Source: Alphaproteobacteria bacterium
GTDB lineage: Bacteria; Pseudomonadota; Alphaproteobacteria; Micavibrionales; UBA2020
Assembly: GCA_023136145.1 (NCBI GenBank)
Contig: JAGLRU010000152.1
Coordinates: forward strand, 1-14,783
Reading direction: 5' to 3'
DNA: 14,783 bases
The notes beneath the pieces were generated by a model. It did no database searches. It was not told the origin of the DNA and was given only the letters and a program-made list of their open reading frames with translations. Below, piece after piece: positions 8,107 through 14,743 of this stretch. Each line of letters starts with the position of its first letter. Positions within the stretch are counted from its first letter, which is position 1. A program made the translations under genes and the position numbers.

Positions 8107-9273
8107 TTAGTCTACTACCGCAACAACCTTCTCCGCAATACATCGTGCATCAAGATCAAGCTGAAAAACATCTTGAAGACTTGATATGGACTGAATAGGC
8201 GCAATTTGCAAGGTTTCCTCGACAACGCGTTCTATTTCAGAAAAATTCAATCTATGGGACAAAAAGGCCTCCACCGCTACCTCATTGGCAGCATTAAACA
8301 CAACTGGAGCACCAGAACCTGCCTGTAATGCTTGTTGTGCCATTTTCAATGCCGGAAATCTTTCCATATCAACAGGCTCAAATGACAGGCCGAAACCTTT
8401 TGATAAGTTAAGAGTATCCCCCGTCGTCTTTATGCGCTCCGGCCATGCCATAGTATGCGCTAAAGGAGTTCGCATATCTGGTGCTCCCATTTGAGATAAT
8501 ACAGACCCGTCAATATATTCAACCATAGAATGAACGATAGACTGTGGATGAATTAATACGTCAATTTTTTCTGATTCAAGCTGAAAAAGATAACTTGCTT
8601 CCATAATCTCCAAAGATTTGTTCATCATCGTTGCGCAATCAACGGAAATCTTTGATCCCATTGACCAAGTGGGATGCTTTATAGCCTGTTCCGGTGTTAC
8701 ATTTTGCAATTCATCGCGCGTCCTTCGCAGAAACGGACCACCCGATGCTGTCAAAACTACCCGTTTGATCTGCGCGTGTTGCTCTGCGTTTATAACCTGA
8801 AAGATAGCGTTATGCTCGCTATCAACTGGAAGAAGGGTTGTTCCGTGTTTTCGCACCTCTTCCATCATAAATGGTCCGGCGCAGACAAGAGATTCTTTAT
8901 TTGCAAGAGCTACAGTGGTTCCTTGCTTGATCGCTTCCAGAGTCGACTCTATTCCGGCAGCCCCAACAATTGCCGCTAGTACCCAGTCCACTGGAAGCCC
9001 TGCAGCAGATACGATGGCTTCGTGTCCCGCTTCAGCTCTGATGGATGTCCCTTTCAAAGCCTCCTTTAAGTCTCCGTAAAGTGTCTTATCGACAATAACG
9101 GCGACTTCGGCATTGAGATTACGTGCCTGACTAGCAAGAAGTTTGACGTTTTTATTTGCAGTTAATGCTCGCACTTTAAATTTATCGCGATGTCCTAAAA
9201 TCAGGTCAACTGCACTGCGCCCAACAGAACCGGTAGAGCCGAGGATCGTGACAGTTTTGGGGTGTGTTTTCAT
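8107..9273 (-). CDS. dxr: 1-deoxy-D-xylulose 5-phosphate reductoisomerase Dxr (IspC)
   Basis: Dxr converts 1-deoxy-D-xylulose 5-phosphate to 2-C-methyl-D-erythritol 4-phosphate with NADPH, the committed step of the MEP isoprenoid pathway; its products ultimately feed UppS two genes upstream. The 388-residue protein is of usual length. GSTGSVG at 12-18 binds NADPH, LANKES lies at 123-128, and the metal ligands are D151 and E153 in VDSEHNAIFQ plus E222. TASGGPF is at 175-181, H200 matches E. coli H209, and HPQSIVHSMVEY is followed by MGAPDMRTPLAHTMAWP. The motif usually written VDSATMMNKGLE reads VDCATMMNKSLE here, so a phosphate-binding Ser is Cys213. The start overlaps the cdsA stop as ATGA. 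No Shine-Dalgarno is visible, which suggests coupling to cdsA translation. Confidence 0.96.
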   Translation of the reverse strand: MKTHPKTVTILGSTGSVGRSAVDLILGHRDKFKVRALTANKNVKLLASQARNLNAEVAVIVDKTLYGDLKEALKGTSIRAEAGHEAIVSAAGLPVDWVLAAIVGAAGIESTLEAIKQGTTVALANKESLVCAGPFMMEEVRKHGTTLLPVDSEHNAIFQVINAEQHAQIKRVVLTASGGPFLRRTRDELQNVTPEQAIKHPTWSMGSKISVDCATMMNKSLEIMEASYLFQLESEKIDVLIHPQSIVHSMVEYIDGSVLSQMGAPDMRTPLAHTMAWPERIKTTGDTLNLSKGFGLSFEPVDMERFPALKMAQQALQAGSGAPVVFNAANEVAVEAFLSHRLNFSEIERVVEETLQIAPIQSISSLQDVFQLDLDARCIAEKVVAVVD

Positions 9274-9974
9274 TTTAAAAGAATCACAAGTATTCCGAAC
9301 AGAAGGGCAACCAGAAGCAAGGCATCAATCCGATCCAGAATGCCGCCATGTCCTGGAATAAGAGTGCCAGTATCTTTAACCTTATAATATCGTTTGACGA
9401 TAGAAATAAACAAATCCCCCGCCTGACCGAACATAGCAAGGATAAAGCCCATCGCCGCATATCCCGTCCATGACATATTACCGATAGTCGTAACATCCCA
9501 TTTTTCCAGTGCCAACGGGCACGTCAGACCAGTCGCAACAATTCCCGCGCCAACGCTGCTGCCGATAAATCCCGCCCATGTTTTTTTAGGGCTGATCTTC
9601 GGTGCCAGTTTCGGTCCGCCGATGGTTTTTCCTGTGAAATAAGCAAAAATATCGCTCGTCCAAACGATCAGCAGTAACGTCAACGTATTGTAAAGACCGT
9701 AATCGGAAAAGTTCCGCAGCCAGACCATTATTCCAATTGAAAATCCAATATACGCGATGCCGAAAAGCATAAGCACTGCACGATGCTTCTGACCGGAAAG
9801 AACCATCTTGCCCCATTCATACACACCAATCCCTGCCGCCGCAGCCATCATCAGCGTAAATGGAAGTCCACCAGCATAAAGCGCAATAAGGACAACCGGC
9901 CCGAATATCATAGCTGACCAGACTCGGATTTTAAAAGAGCTTTTGGTTTTTTTTTGGACAGATTCTTCCGTCAT
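9270..9974 (-). CDS. cdsA: Phosphatidate cytidylyltransferase (CDP-diacylglycerol synthase) CdsA
   Basis: CdsA makes CDP-diacylglycerol from phosphatidic acid and CTP in the inner membrane, the branch point to all major phospholipids. The 234-residue protein is very hydrophobic, with membrane segments visible at about 20-55, 65-87, 95-115, 135-155, 170-190 and 218-233. The C-terminal family signature is complete at 191-217: SIVKRYYKVKD, then an IPGHGG segment and DRID. The TSDIFAYFTGKTIGG region (106-120) is also typical. Its length is a little below the E. coli protein but normal for the short alphaproteobacterial type. The ATG overlaps the uppS stop as ATGA and has AAGGAGAC close upstream. 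The gene ends in a four-base overlap with dxr. Confidence 0.95.
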   Translation of the reverse strand: MTEESVQKKTKSSFKIRVWSAMIFGPVVLIALYAGGLPFTLMMAAAAGIGVYEWGKMVLSGQKHRAVLMLFGIAYIGFSIGIMVWLRNFSDYGLYNTLTLLLIVWTSDIFAYFTGKTIGGPKLAPKISPKKTWAGFIGSSVGAGIVATGLTCPLALEKWDVTTIGNMSWTGYAAMGFILAMFGQAGDLFISIVKRYYKVKDTGTLIPGHGGILDRIDALLLVALLFGILVILLK

Positions 9975-10696
9975 GTCTGTCTCCTTATTTGCGAAACCCC
10001 TCCGTAACGTCGGTCGCGACTGTTAAAGAAGGTTATAGCATCATCCATATCTAATCTTGAAAAGTCTGGCCATAATGTCTCGGTGAAATAAAGCTCCGCG
10101 TAGGCAAGCTGCCATATCATAAAATTGCTAATTCGGCTTTCTCCGCTGGTGCGGATCATCAGGTCTGGATAGGGAATGCTTCCAGTCATAAGATGTCGGG
10201 AAAAAACATCCTCGTCGATTTTTTCAGGATCAATTGCACAAGCCTTTGCCTGGCGTGCCAGTTCTTTCGCGGCGAACAGAATATCCTGCTGCCCACCGTA
10301 ACTAAGTGCCAACACTACTGTGATCTTGCCATTGCTTTCAGTAAGTTTCTCGGCGTTTTCAATCAACTGCACGATGTCTTGCGACAGACGTGTTTTATCA
10401 CCAATTACCAGTAACCGCACCCCACGCTTATGCAGCTCGTTAATTTCTTTTTTCAGATAATGTCGCAGGAGACCCATAAGATCGTCAATTTCCCCGATAG
10501 GGCGATTCCAATTTTCAGAGGAAAATCCAAACAACGTTAGGTACGGAATACCAATGTCTATGGCGGATTCCACGGCAACCCTAGCTGCAATGGCTCCTTT
10601 TCTGTGACCTTCAATGCGGCTTAAGCCACGTCCCGTAGCCCAGCGTCCGTTACCGTCCATGATAATGGCGACATGCACAGGAACATTCATAGGCAT
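9971..10696 (-). CDS. uppS: Undecaprenyl diphosphate synthase UppS (cis-prenyltransferase)
   Basis: UppS adds eight isopentenyl units in cis to farnesyl diphosphate, giving the C55 lipid carrier for peptidoglycan and O-antigen precursors. The 241-residue protein shows all cis-prenyltransferase regions. IIMDGNGRWA (11-20) contains the catalytic Asp14. GHRKGA is at 30-35, TLFGFSSENWNRP at 54-66, LSYGGQQDI at 131-139, RTSGESRISNFMIWQLAYAE at 182-201 and FNSRDRRYGG at 224-233. Its ATG shares one base with the frr stop (TAATG at 10698-10694). A second ATG two codons in, at 10690, gives MNVPVHVAIIMDG and cannot be excluded, since an AGG sits between usable distances for both. Its 3' end overlaps cdsA by four bases. 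The product depends on precursors made through Dxr. Confidence 0.95.
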   Translation of the reverse strand: MPMNVPVHVAIIMDGNGRWATGRGLSRIEGHRKGAIAARVAVESAIDIGIPYLTLFGFSSENWNRPIGEIDDLMGLLRHYLKKEINELHKRGVRLLVIGDKTRLSQDIVQLIENAEKLTESNGKITVVLALSYGGQQDILFAAKELARQAKACAIDPEKIDEDVFSRHLMTGSIPYPDLMIRTSGESRISNFMIWQLAYAELYFTETLWPDFSRLDMDDAITFFNSRDRRYGGVSQIRRQT

Positions 10697-11241
10697 TAAA
10701 CCTGCTTGATTTCCTGCTCCTTGTGAGCAAGCGAGTCGTCAATTTTTTTGATCCAGTCATCCGTTATTTTCTGAATCTTTTCTTCCGTTTTTCTCAAGTC
10801 ATCCTCAGGCATTTTGCTTTTCTTAGCACTCTCCATACCTTCACGACGGACATTACGTACTGAGATTCTTGCTTGTTCGGCGTACTTGGATGCTATCTTT
10901 GCCAGTTCCAGCCGACGTTCTTCGGTCAAACCAGGAATAGGTACGCGAATTAGCGACCCTGCCGGCTGTGGATTTAGCCCAAGACCAGCGTTTGAAATAG
11001 CTTTTTCAACGTCTTTGGTGTTGTTTGCATCCCACACCTGAACTGTTAGAAGACGCGGTTCTGGTACACTAACGGAAGCTACCTGACTGAGGGGCATTTT
11101 GCTGCCGTAAACTTCAACGATAATGCCATCTAGCAAACCGGCAGAAGCGCGTCCCGTACGCAAACCGATAAATTCCTTGCTCAACACATCGAAAGAACTT
11201 TGCATCTTGCAATCAAATTCACTTAAATCCATATCCGTCAT
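10696..11241 (-). CDS. frr: Ribosome recycling factor Frr
   Basis: Frr acts with EF-G to split post-termination ribosomes. I set the start at the ATG at 11241, giving 181 residues that begin MTDMDLSEF; the family is about 185 residues. Eleven upstream in-frame codons exist, but AAGGAGAG lies six bases before this ATG, and the start overlaps the pyrH stop as ATGA. Key segments are LRTGRAS (27-33), the beta-domain stretch VPEPRLLTVQVWD (59-71), NPQPAGSLIRVPIPGLTEERR (90-110) and ARISVRNVRR (124-133), whose arginines lie on the RNA-contacting helix. The C-terminal half is the long three-helix bundle. The pyrH-frr pair is a conserved bacterial neighbourhood. Confidence 0.96.
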   Translation of the reverse strand: MTDMDLSEFDCKMQSSFDVLSKEFIGLRTGRASAGLLDGIIVEVYGSKMPLSQVASVSVPEPRLLTVQVWDANNTKDVEKAISNAGLGLNPQPAGSLIRVPIPGLTEERRLELAKIASKYAEQARISVRNVRREGMESAKKSKMPEDDLRKTEEKIQKITDDWIKKIDDSLAHKEQEIKQV

Positions 11242-11993
11242 TTTGAACTCTCCTTTTTCATCACGACAGTGCATTCTCCACGACCAAGCATCAGCTCAGC
11301 AAAAGCTCCCGGATGCCTGATAGAGAACACTATCACCGGAATATTGTTTTCACGCGCCAAAGAAACTGAGGTAGCGTCCATGATGCCAAGGTTCTTAGAC
11401 AAAACTTCAAGATAAGTTAGACTGTCAAATTTTTTGGCATCAGGAAATTTCGCTGGATCAGCTTCGTAAACACCATCCACCTTAGTACCCTTTAGCAGCG
11501 CGTCGCAACCCATTTCGGAAGCACGTAGCGCAGCAGCCGTATCGGTTGTAAAGAATGGATTACCAGTCCCAGCAGCAAAGATTACCACCCGACTTTTTTC
11601 CATGTGATGCAGGGCGCGGCGGCGGATATAAGGCTCGCAGACTGTCGCCATTGGTATGGCAGACAGGACACGCGTATCAATCCCCTGTTTTTCAAGAGCG
11701 TTCTGTAAAGCAAGGGAATTAATGACAGTGGCGAGCATCCCCATATAGTCGGCGGCGGCACGATCCATCCCAACGGCTGCATCGGAAACACCACGAAAAA
11801 TATTGCCACCTCCTATTACCAGACACACCTCGACACCGATCTCAATGACTTCTTTCACATCTTTCGCGATGTTGGTGACCATATTAGGTTCAATGCCGTA
11901 GTCTCCATCCCCCATCAGAGCCTCACCCGATATCTTCAGAAGAACACGCTTAAATCGCGGTTTTGGCATTTCGCTTATATCTCCCTTTTTCAT
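11238..11993 (-). CDS. pyrH: UMP kinase PyrH
   Basis: PyrH phosphorylates UMP to UDP with ATP in pyrimidine nucleotide synthesis; bacterial enzymes are hexamers of the amino acid kinase fold. The protein has 251 residues from the ATG at 11993. RVLLKISGEALMG is the N-terminal phosphate-binding segment. IGGGNIFRG, DYMGMLATVINSLAL, AGTGNPFFTTDTAAALRA and KVDGVYEADP are diagnostic and complete. The start is uncertain. The ATG at 11993 has GGGGGTG five bases upstream, a GTG at 11999 is in frame, and the ATG at 11969 gives MPKPRFKRVLLK with GGGAG 11 nt away and also fits the family length. The 3' end overlaps frr by four bases. The 84-nt gap to tsf holds two GC-rich hairpins. Confidence 0.95.
   Translation of the reverse strand: MKKGDISEMPKPRFKRVLLKISGEALMGDGDYGIEPNMVTNIAKDVKEVIEIGVEVCLVIGGGNIFRGVSDAAVGMDRAAADYMGMLATVINSLALQNALEKQGIDTRVLSAIPMATVCEPYIRRRALHHMEKSRVVIFAAGTGNPFFTTDTAAALRASEMGCDALLKGTKVDGVYEADPAKFPDAKKFDSLTYLEVLSKNLGIMDATSVSLARENNIPVIVFSIRHPGAFAELMLGRGECTVVMKKESSK
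11248..11255 (-). promoter_or_regulatory. Shine-Dalgarno that fixes the frr start
   Basis: AAGGAGAG ends six bases before the frr ATG at 11241, within the last codons of pyrH. It favours this start over the in-frame codon 33 bases further upstream. Confidence 0.8.
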
Positions 11994-11997
11994 TGTC

Positions 11998-12018
11998 ACC
12001 CCCGCTTTACGCGTGGGT
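11998..12018 (-). promoter_or_regulatory. Hairpin covering the likely pyrH Shine-Dalgarno
   Basis: On the transcribed strand ACCC-A-CGC pairs with GCG-G-GGGT around a GTAAA loop: seven base pairs and one A-G mismatch. The 3' arm is the G-run that would act as ribosome-binding site for the ATG at 11993. No T-run follows, so it is not an intrinsic terminator. A regulatory role is inference. Confidence 0.4.
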
Positions 12019-12024
12019 CTGGTA

Positions 12025-12036
12025 GCGCGTCCGCGC
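12025..12036 (-). promoter_or_regulatory. Short GC hairpin in the tsf-pyrH gap
   Basis: GCGC-GGAC-GCGC on the minus strand forms a four-pair stem with a four-base loop, seven bases upstream of the hairpin over the pyrH start. The 84-nt gap is clearly richer in GC than the flanking genes. No T-run follows. The role is unknown; it might slow transcription or protect the processed pyrH message. Confidence 0.25.
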
Positions 12037-12077
12037 GTCTTATGAGTCTACATGACGGCATAACGGCCTAGTTGCTA

Positions 12078-13001
12078 TCATCCTGCCGACATCTTTGCAA
12101 CTTCGGATACAAAATCATCGACCTTTTTCTCAATGCCTTCTCCAAGTTCGTAACGGACATAACTTGCTATCTTCACTGAAGATCCAACTTCCTTGCCTAC
12201 ATTTTCAAGGACAGCTGAAATTTTGTTTTCTCCGTCAATAACAAAGGTTTGTTCCATTAATACGGCTTGCTCATAGAATTTGCGTAGGCTGCCCTCGACA
12301 ATCTTTTCGACGATTTCGGGAGGCTTACCACTTTGGTTGGCTTTTTCCGCATAAACGGAACGCTCACGTGCAATGGTTTCCTCGTTTAAGGATGAGATGT
12401 CCAGAGATTCAGGTCGTGTTGCAGCAATATGCATCGCTAACTGGCGACCAAGCGCGGAAAGCCGCTCAACGCTTCCGGATGATTCAATCGCCAACAAAAC
12501 GCCAATCTTGCCACAATTCGGCATAGCGGCATTGTGGATGTATGTGGCCACAACACCCTGATTAACTGTCAGAAGCTGCATCCGACGGAGAGTCATATTT
12601 TCGCCAATTGTAGCGATTAGTGCAGTCAGTGCCTCTTCAACAGTTTTACCGTCCAGACTAGCGGTTTTCAGAGCATCGACTGTTTCGATTTTATCTTTCA
12701 GTGCTAAATCTGCAATCTGAGATAAAAAATTCTGGAAGTGCTCGTTACGAGCAACAAAGTCGGTTTCTGCATTTAGCTCGATGACAACAGCCGCCTTTCC
12801 ATTGGAAGCGATACCGATCAGCCCGTCCGCCGCCGTCCGATTAGATTTTTTAGTTGCTGTTGCAAGTCCTTTTTTACGGAGATAGTCCACCGCCGCTTCT
12901 ACATCGCCATTGGTATCGGTAAGGGCGTTTTTGCAGTCCAACATGCCTGCGCCGCTTTTTTCACGAAGTTCTTTTATAAGAGATATGTTTATTTCTGCCA
13001 T
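12078..13001 (-). CDS. tsf: Elongation factor Ts
   Basis: EF-Ts exchanges GDP for GTP on EF-Tu. The start is the ATG at 13001, giving 307 residues beginning MAEINISLIKELREKSGAGM. The frame is open a further 65 codons upstream, but those lie in rpsB and show no family similarity; AAAGGAA about nine bases before 13001 supports the shorter form. Residues about 1-55 are the UBA-like N-terminal domain, including GMLDCKNAL. NAETDFVARN near 77-86 is the EF-Tu contact motif that gives the family its signature. Two core subdomains and a coiled-coil insertion follow, and the length matches the alphaproteobacterial form. It lies 22 nt downstream of rpsB, the standard bacterial pairing, and is probably co-transcribed from the rpsB promoter. 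Confidence 0.96.
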   Translation of the reverse strand: MAEINISLIKELREKSGAGMLDCKNALTDTNGDVEAAVDYLRKKGLATATKKSNRTAADGLIGIASNGKAAVVIELNAETDFVARNEHFQNFLSQIADLALKDKIETVDALKTASLDGKTVEEALTALIATIGENMTLRRMQLLTVNQGVVATYIHNAAMPNCGKIGVLLAIESSGSVERLSALGRQLAMHIAATRPESLDISSLNEETIARERSVYAEKANQSGKPPEIVEKIVEGSLRKFYEQAVLMEQTFVIDGENKISAVLENVGKEVGSSVKIASYVRYELGEGIEKKVDDFVSEVAKMSAG

Positions 13002-13023
13002 TTTTTTATATTCCTTTCGAGAA

Positions 13024-13815
13024 TCAACTAGCCACCGCCGAAACTTTAAGTTTCTCGGGCACATCCAGTTTTTCAGGTGTTGGATCGGCTGACTCACCAA
13101 CATCCTCACCTGAGGCGGCGATTTCCGCCTGTAATCCGTCCAAAACAGCCTCAGCGAATAAGTCACAGTAAGTGTTGATTGCGCGTGTGGCATCATCGTT
13201 GCCAGGGATTAGAAAATCAATTCCGTCTGGATCGCAATTGCTGTCAACAACAGCAAACACGGGAATGCCCAACTTACGTGCTTCTAAAATTGCGATAGCT
13301 TCCTTATTGGTATCAATCACGATTATTGCATCGGGAAGACCGCCCATTTCCTTAATTCCACCAAGCGCTTTTTCAAGCTTATCTTTTTCACGGGCAAGGC
13401 TGGTACGTTCTTTCTTGGTCATGCCTTGTTTGACTTCATCATTGTCAATCATTTCATCAACGGTGCGTAGACGCTTGATGGAATTGGAAATCGTCCCCCA
13501 GTTCGTTAGCATTCCGCCGAGCCACCTGTGGTTTACGTAGTACTGTCCGCAACGTTTGGCTGTTTCCGCGATTTTTTCAGATGCCTGACGCTTCGTTCCA
13601 ACAAAAAGGACGCGGCCTCCGTCAGCTGCGATGTCGCGCACGTTTTTCAGCGCGTGATGCAGCATTGGTACTGTCAGTTCAAGATTAATAATATGAATTT
13701 TGTTCCGTTCGCCAAAAATGTAAGGTTTCATTTTCGGGTTCCAGCGACGGGTATGGTGACCAAAATGAATCCCAGCTTCCAAAAGCTGGCGCATGGTGAA
13801 TACAGGCATAGTCAT
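13024..13815 (-). CDS. rpsB: 30S ribosomal protein S2
   Basis: S2 is a late-assembling protein of the small ribosomal subunit, placed at the head-body junction. The 263-residue protein begins MTMPVFTMRQLLEAGIHFGH; the MRQLLEAGIHFGHHTRRWNPKM segment is the family's N-terminal signature. FGERNKIHIINLE, GGRVLFVGTKRQA, VNHRWLGGMLTNW and GGLPDAIIVIDTNKEAIAI follow in normal order, and the central coiled-coil lies near residues 115-150. About 30 C-terminal residues form an acidic, Pro/Glu-rich tail that is probably disordered. AAAGGA sits about nine bases before the ATG at 13815; an internal ATG at 13809 is a less likely start. The gene heads the whole minus-strand block and has a structured leader and its own promoter. 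Confidence 0.97.
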   Translation of the reverse strand: MTMPVFTMRQLLEAGIHFGHHTRRWNPKMKPYIFGERNKIHIINLELTVPMLHHALKNVRDIAADGGRVLFVGTKRQASEKIAETAKRCGQYYVNHRWLGGMLTNWGTISNSIKRLRTVDEMIDNDEVKQGMTKKERTSLAREKDKLEKALGGIKEMGGLPDAIIVIDTNKEAIAILEARKLGIPVFAVVDSNCDPDGIDFLIPGNDDATRAINTYCDLFAEAVLDGLQAEIAASGEDVGESADPTPEKLDVPEKLKVSAVAS

Positions 13816-13832
13816 AAACTTAGTTCCTTTCT

Positions 13833-13937
13833 CGGTTTAACCTCTGTAGGCAATTAGTCCGTTTCTGGACACCGATGCGGCTTTTAAACCGGCATTGGCC
13901 TACATGTGAATTAGTAGCCTCCAGAACCATTCAGGAG
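13833..13937 (-). ncRNA. Structured 5' leader of rpsB, candidate S2 autoregulatory element
   Basis: Three structures are visible on the transcribed strand. First, a hairpin at 13937-13919 (CTCC/GGAG, one T-T mismatch, GAA/TTC, loop TGG). Second, a closing stem of ten pairs with one bulge, TGTAGGCcAAT (13904-13894) with ATTGCCTACA (13854-13845). Third, inside that stem, two hairpins: GCcGGTT-TAAA-AGCCGC (13893-13877) and GTCC-AGAAAC-GGAC (13870-13857), making a three-way junction. In addition CGGTTTAA (13891-13884) is perfectly complementary to TTAAACCG (13840-13833), which ends two bases before GAAAGG of the Shine-Dalgarno, so a pseudoknot or alternative fold is possible. E. coli S2 represses rpsB-tsf through its leader; that this leader does the same is inference. 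Confidence 0.55.
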
Positions 13938-13952
13938 TCTTACTTGGCACTC

Positions 13953-13981
13953 TTTATAATGACTTTGCCTTGATTTTGCAA
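13953..13981 (-). promoter_or_regulatory. Promoter of the rpsB operon
   Basis: On the minus strand a -35 box TTGCAA (13981-13976) and a -10 box TATAAA (13958-13953) are separated by 17 bases, and the TATAAA box differs from the consensus by one base. An AT-rich stretch lies upstream near 13999-14015 and could act as an UP element. Transcription would start near 13946, giving a leader of about 130 nt. It is the best housekeeping promoter I found for the minus-strand block. Confidence 0.6.
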
Positions 13982-14115
13982 AGAGAACTTCAGGAAACAC
14001 TTAAAATATATTATGGTACACAAATTTTGGACTTTTACTCGTTGTTATATCCATAATGCCAATTCTATGCTTTGATTTAACTATTGTGGTTAATAATTTA
14101 AAGGGTGATAGATCG

Positions 14116-14148
14116 TTTTTCTTGGCAAATCTCTTTTTTCTTGGCAAA
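14116..14148 (+). repeat. Two-copy direct repeat upstream of secB
   Basis: TTTTTCTTGGCAAA occurs at 14116-14129 and again at 14135-14148, identical over 14 bases with a 19-base period. The second copy ends 28 bases before the secB ATG, so the pair lies in the secB 5' untranslated region or promoter. It could be an operator pair, an RNA-binding site or a chance duplication. Confidence 0.7.
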
Positions 14149-14176
14149 CTCCCCAGAACAAAAGAAGGAATAAATT

Positions 14177-14719
14177 ATGTCTGATGAAAAAAGTGATGTT
14201 TCTGAAAAAGGTAACGCTCCAGAAAAAAGCGATACTCCTGTAGATGCTCCTGTACAAAAAGCAGAACCTAGCATTCAAGTTATCGCGCAATATGTAAAAG
14301 ATATTTCGTTTGAAAATCCACACGCTCCAGAAAGCCTTGTCGGTGGCTGGCCACCGCCAGAAACCAACGTGCAGATTTCTCTGGCTCAGAAGCATATCAA
14401 GGATAATTCCTTTGAAAGCAGTCTGCATTTCCGCATCGAGGCCAAGAATAAGCAAGATAATAGGATGGCTTTTATCTTAGACTTGCACTATGGCGCGTTG
14501 GTGGCTCTGAACAATATTCCAAAAGAAAGTCAGCAGGCGGTTCTGATGGTCGAGGTACCGAAACTATTGTTTCCGTTTATCCGCGAAATCGTTGCTAGCA
14601 AGACATCGCAAGGTGGGTATCCACCACTGTATCTGACTCCGATCAGTTTTGAGGCTATCTATGTAAACGAAATAAAACGCAAGCAGGCCGAAAAAAATCA
14701 GCAAACTGGCACAGCTTGA
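14177..14719 (+). CDS. secB: Preprotein translocase chaperone SecB
   Basis: SecB is a cytoplasmic homotetramer that holds preproteins unfolded and delivers them to SecA. The protein has 180 residues. Residues 1-30 are a charged, Glu/Asp/Lys/Pro-rich extension, probably disordered, which makes the protein longer than the usual 150-165. The family core begins at QVIAQYVKDISFENPHAP (34-51). WPPPETNVQISL (58-69), LDLHYGALVAL near 101-111 and VEVPKLLFPFIREIVASKTS (125-144) followed by QGGYPPLYLTPISFEAIY (145-162) are strongly conserved. AGAAGGAATAAATT directly before the ATG gives a good Shine-Dalgarno. It is transcribed away from rpsB and is probably an independent unit. Its client proteins would include outer-membrane precursors such as those handled by Skp and BamA. 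Confidence 0.96.
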   Translation: MSDEKSDVSEKGNAPEKSDTPVDAPVQKAEPSIQVIAQYVKDISFENPHAPESLVGGWPPPETNVQISLAQKHIKDNSFESSLHFRIEAKNKQDNRMAFILDLHYGALVALNNIPKESQQAVLMVEVPKLLFPFIREIVASKTSQGGYPPLYLTPISFEAIYVNEIKRKQAEKNQQTGTA

Positions 14720-14729
14720 GGTAATCTAT

Positions 14730-14743
14730 AAAAGCCACCTTTT
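14730..14743 (+). terminator. Weak AT-rich hairpin after secB
   Basis: AAAAG-CCAC-CTTTT starts 11 bases after the secB stop and forms a five-pair stem ending in four T residues; the element is symmetric enough to act in both directions. The stem is short and AT-rich, so it is at best a weak intrinsic terminator. Confidence 0.25.

Larger units (their letters stand above)
13816..14176. other. Divergent rpsB-secB intergenic region
   Basis: These 361 bases contain no gene I can support. The left two fifths hold the rpsB leader and its promoter. The AT-rich middle (about 13985-14110) holds possible but weak secB promoter elements, for instance TTGTTA at 14042-14047 and TATGCT 18 bases later; I do not call one. 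The right part holds a 14-base direct repeat and the secB ribosome-binding site. Confidence 0.6.

Noticed and set aside
11998..12040. GC-rich hairpins between tsf and pyrH as a transcription terminator
   Set aside because: No T-run follows either stem in the direction of transcription, and pyrH needs readthrough or its own promoter; I kept them only as possible RNA structure.
13002..13196. A 65-codon N-terminal extension of EF-Ts
   Set aside because: It is wholly inside rpsB and the intergenic gap, has no similarity to EF-Ts, and a good Shine-Dalgarno supports the start at 13001.
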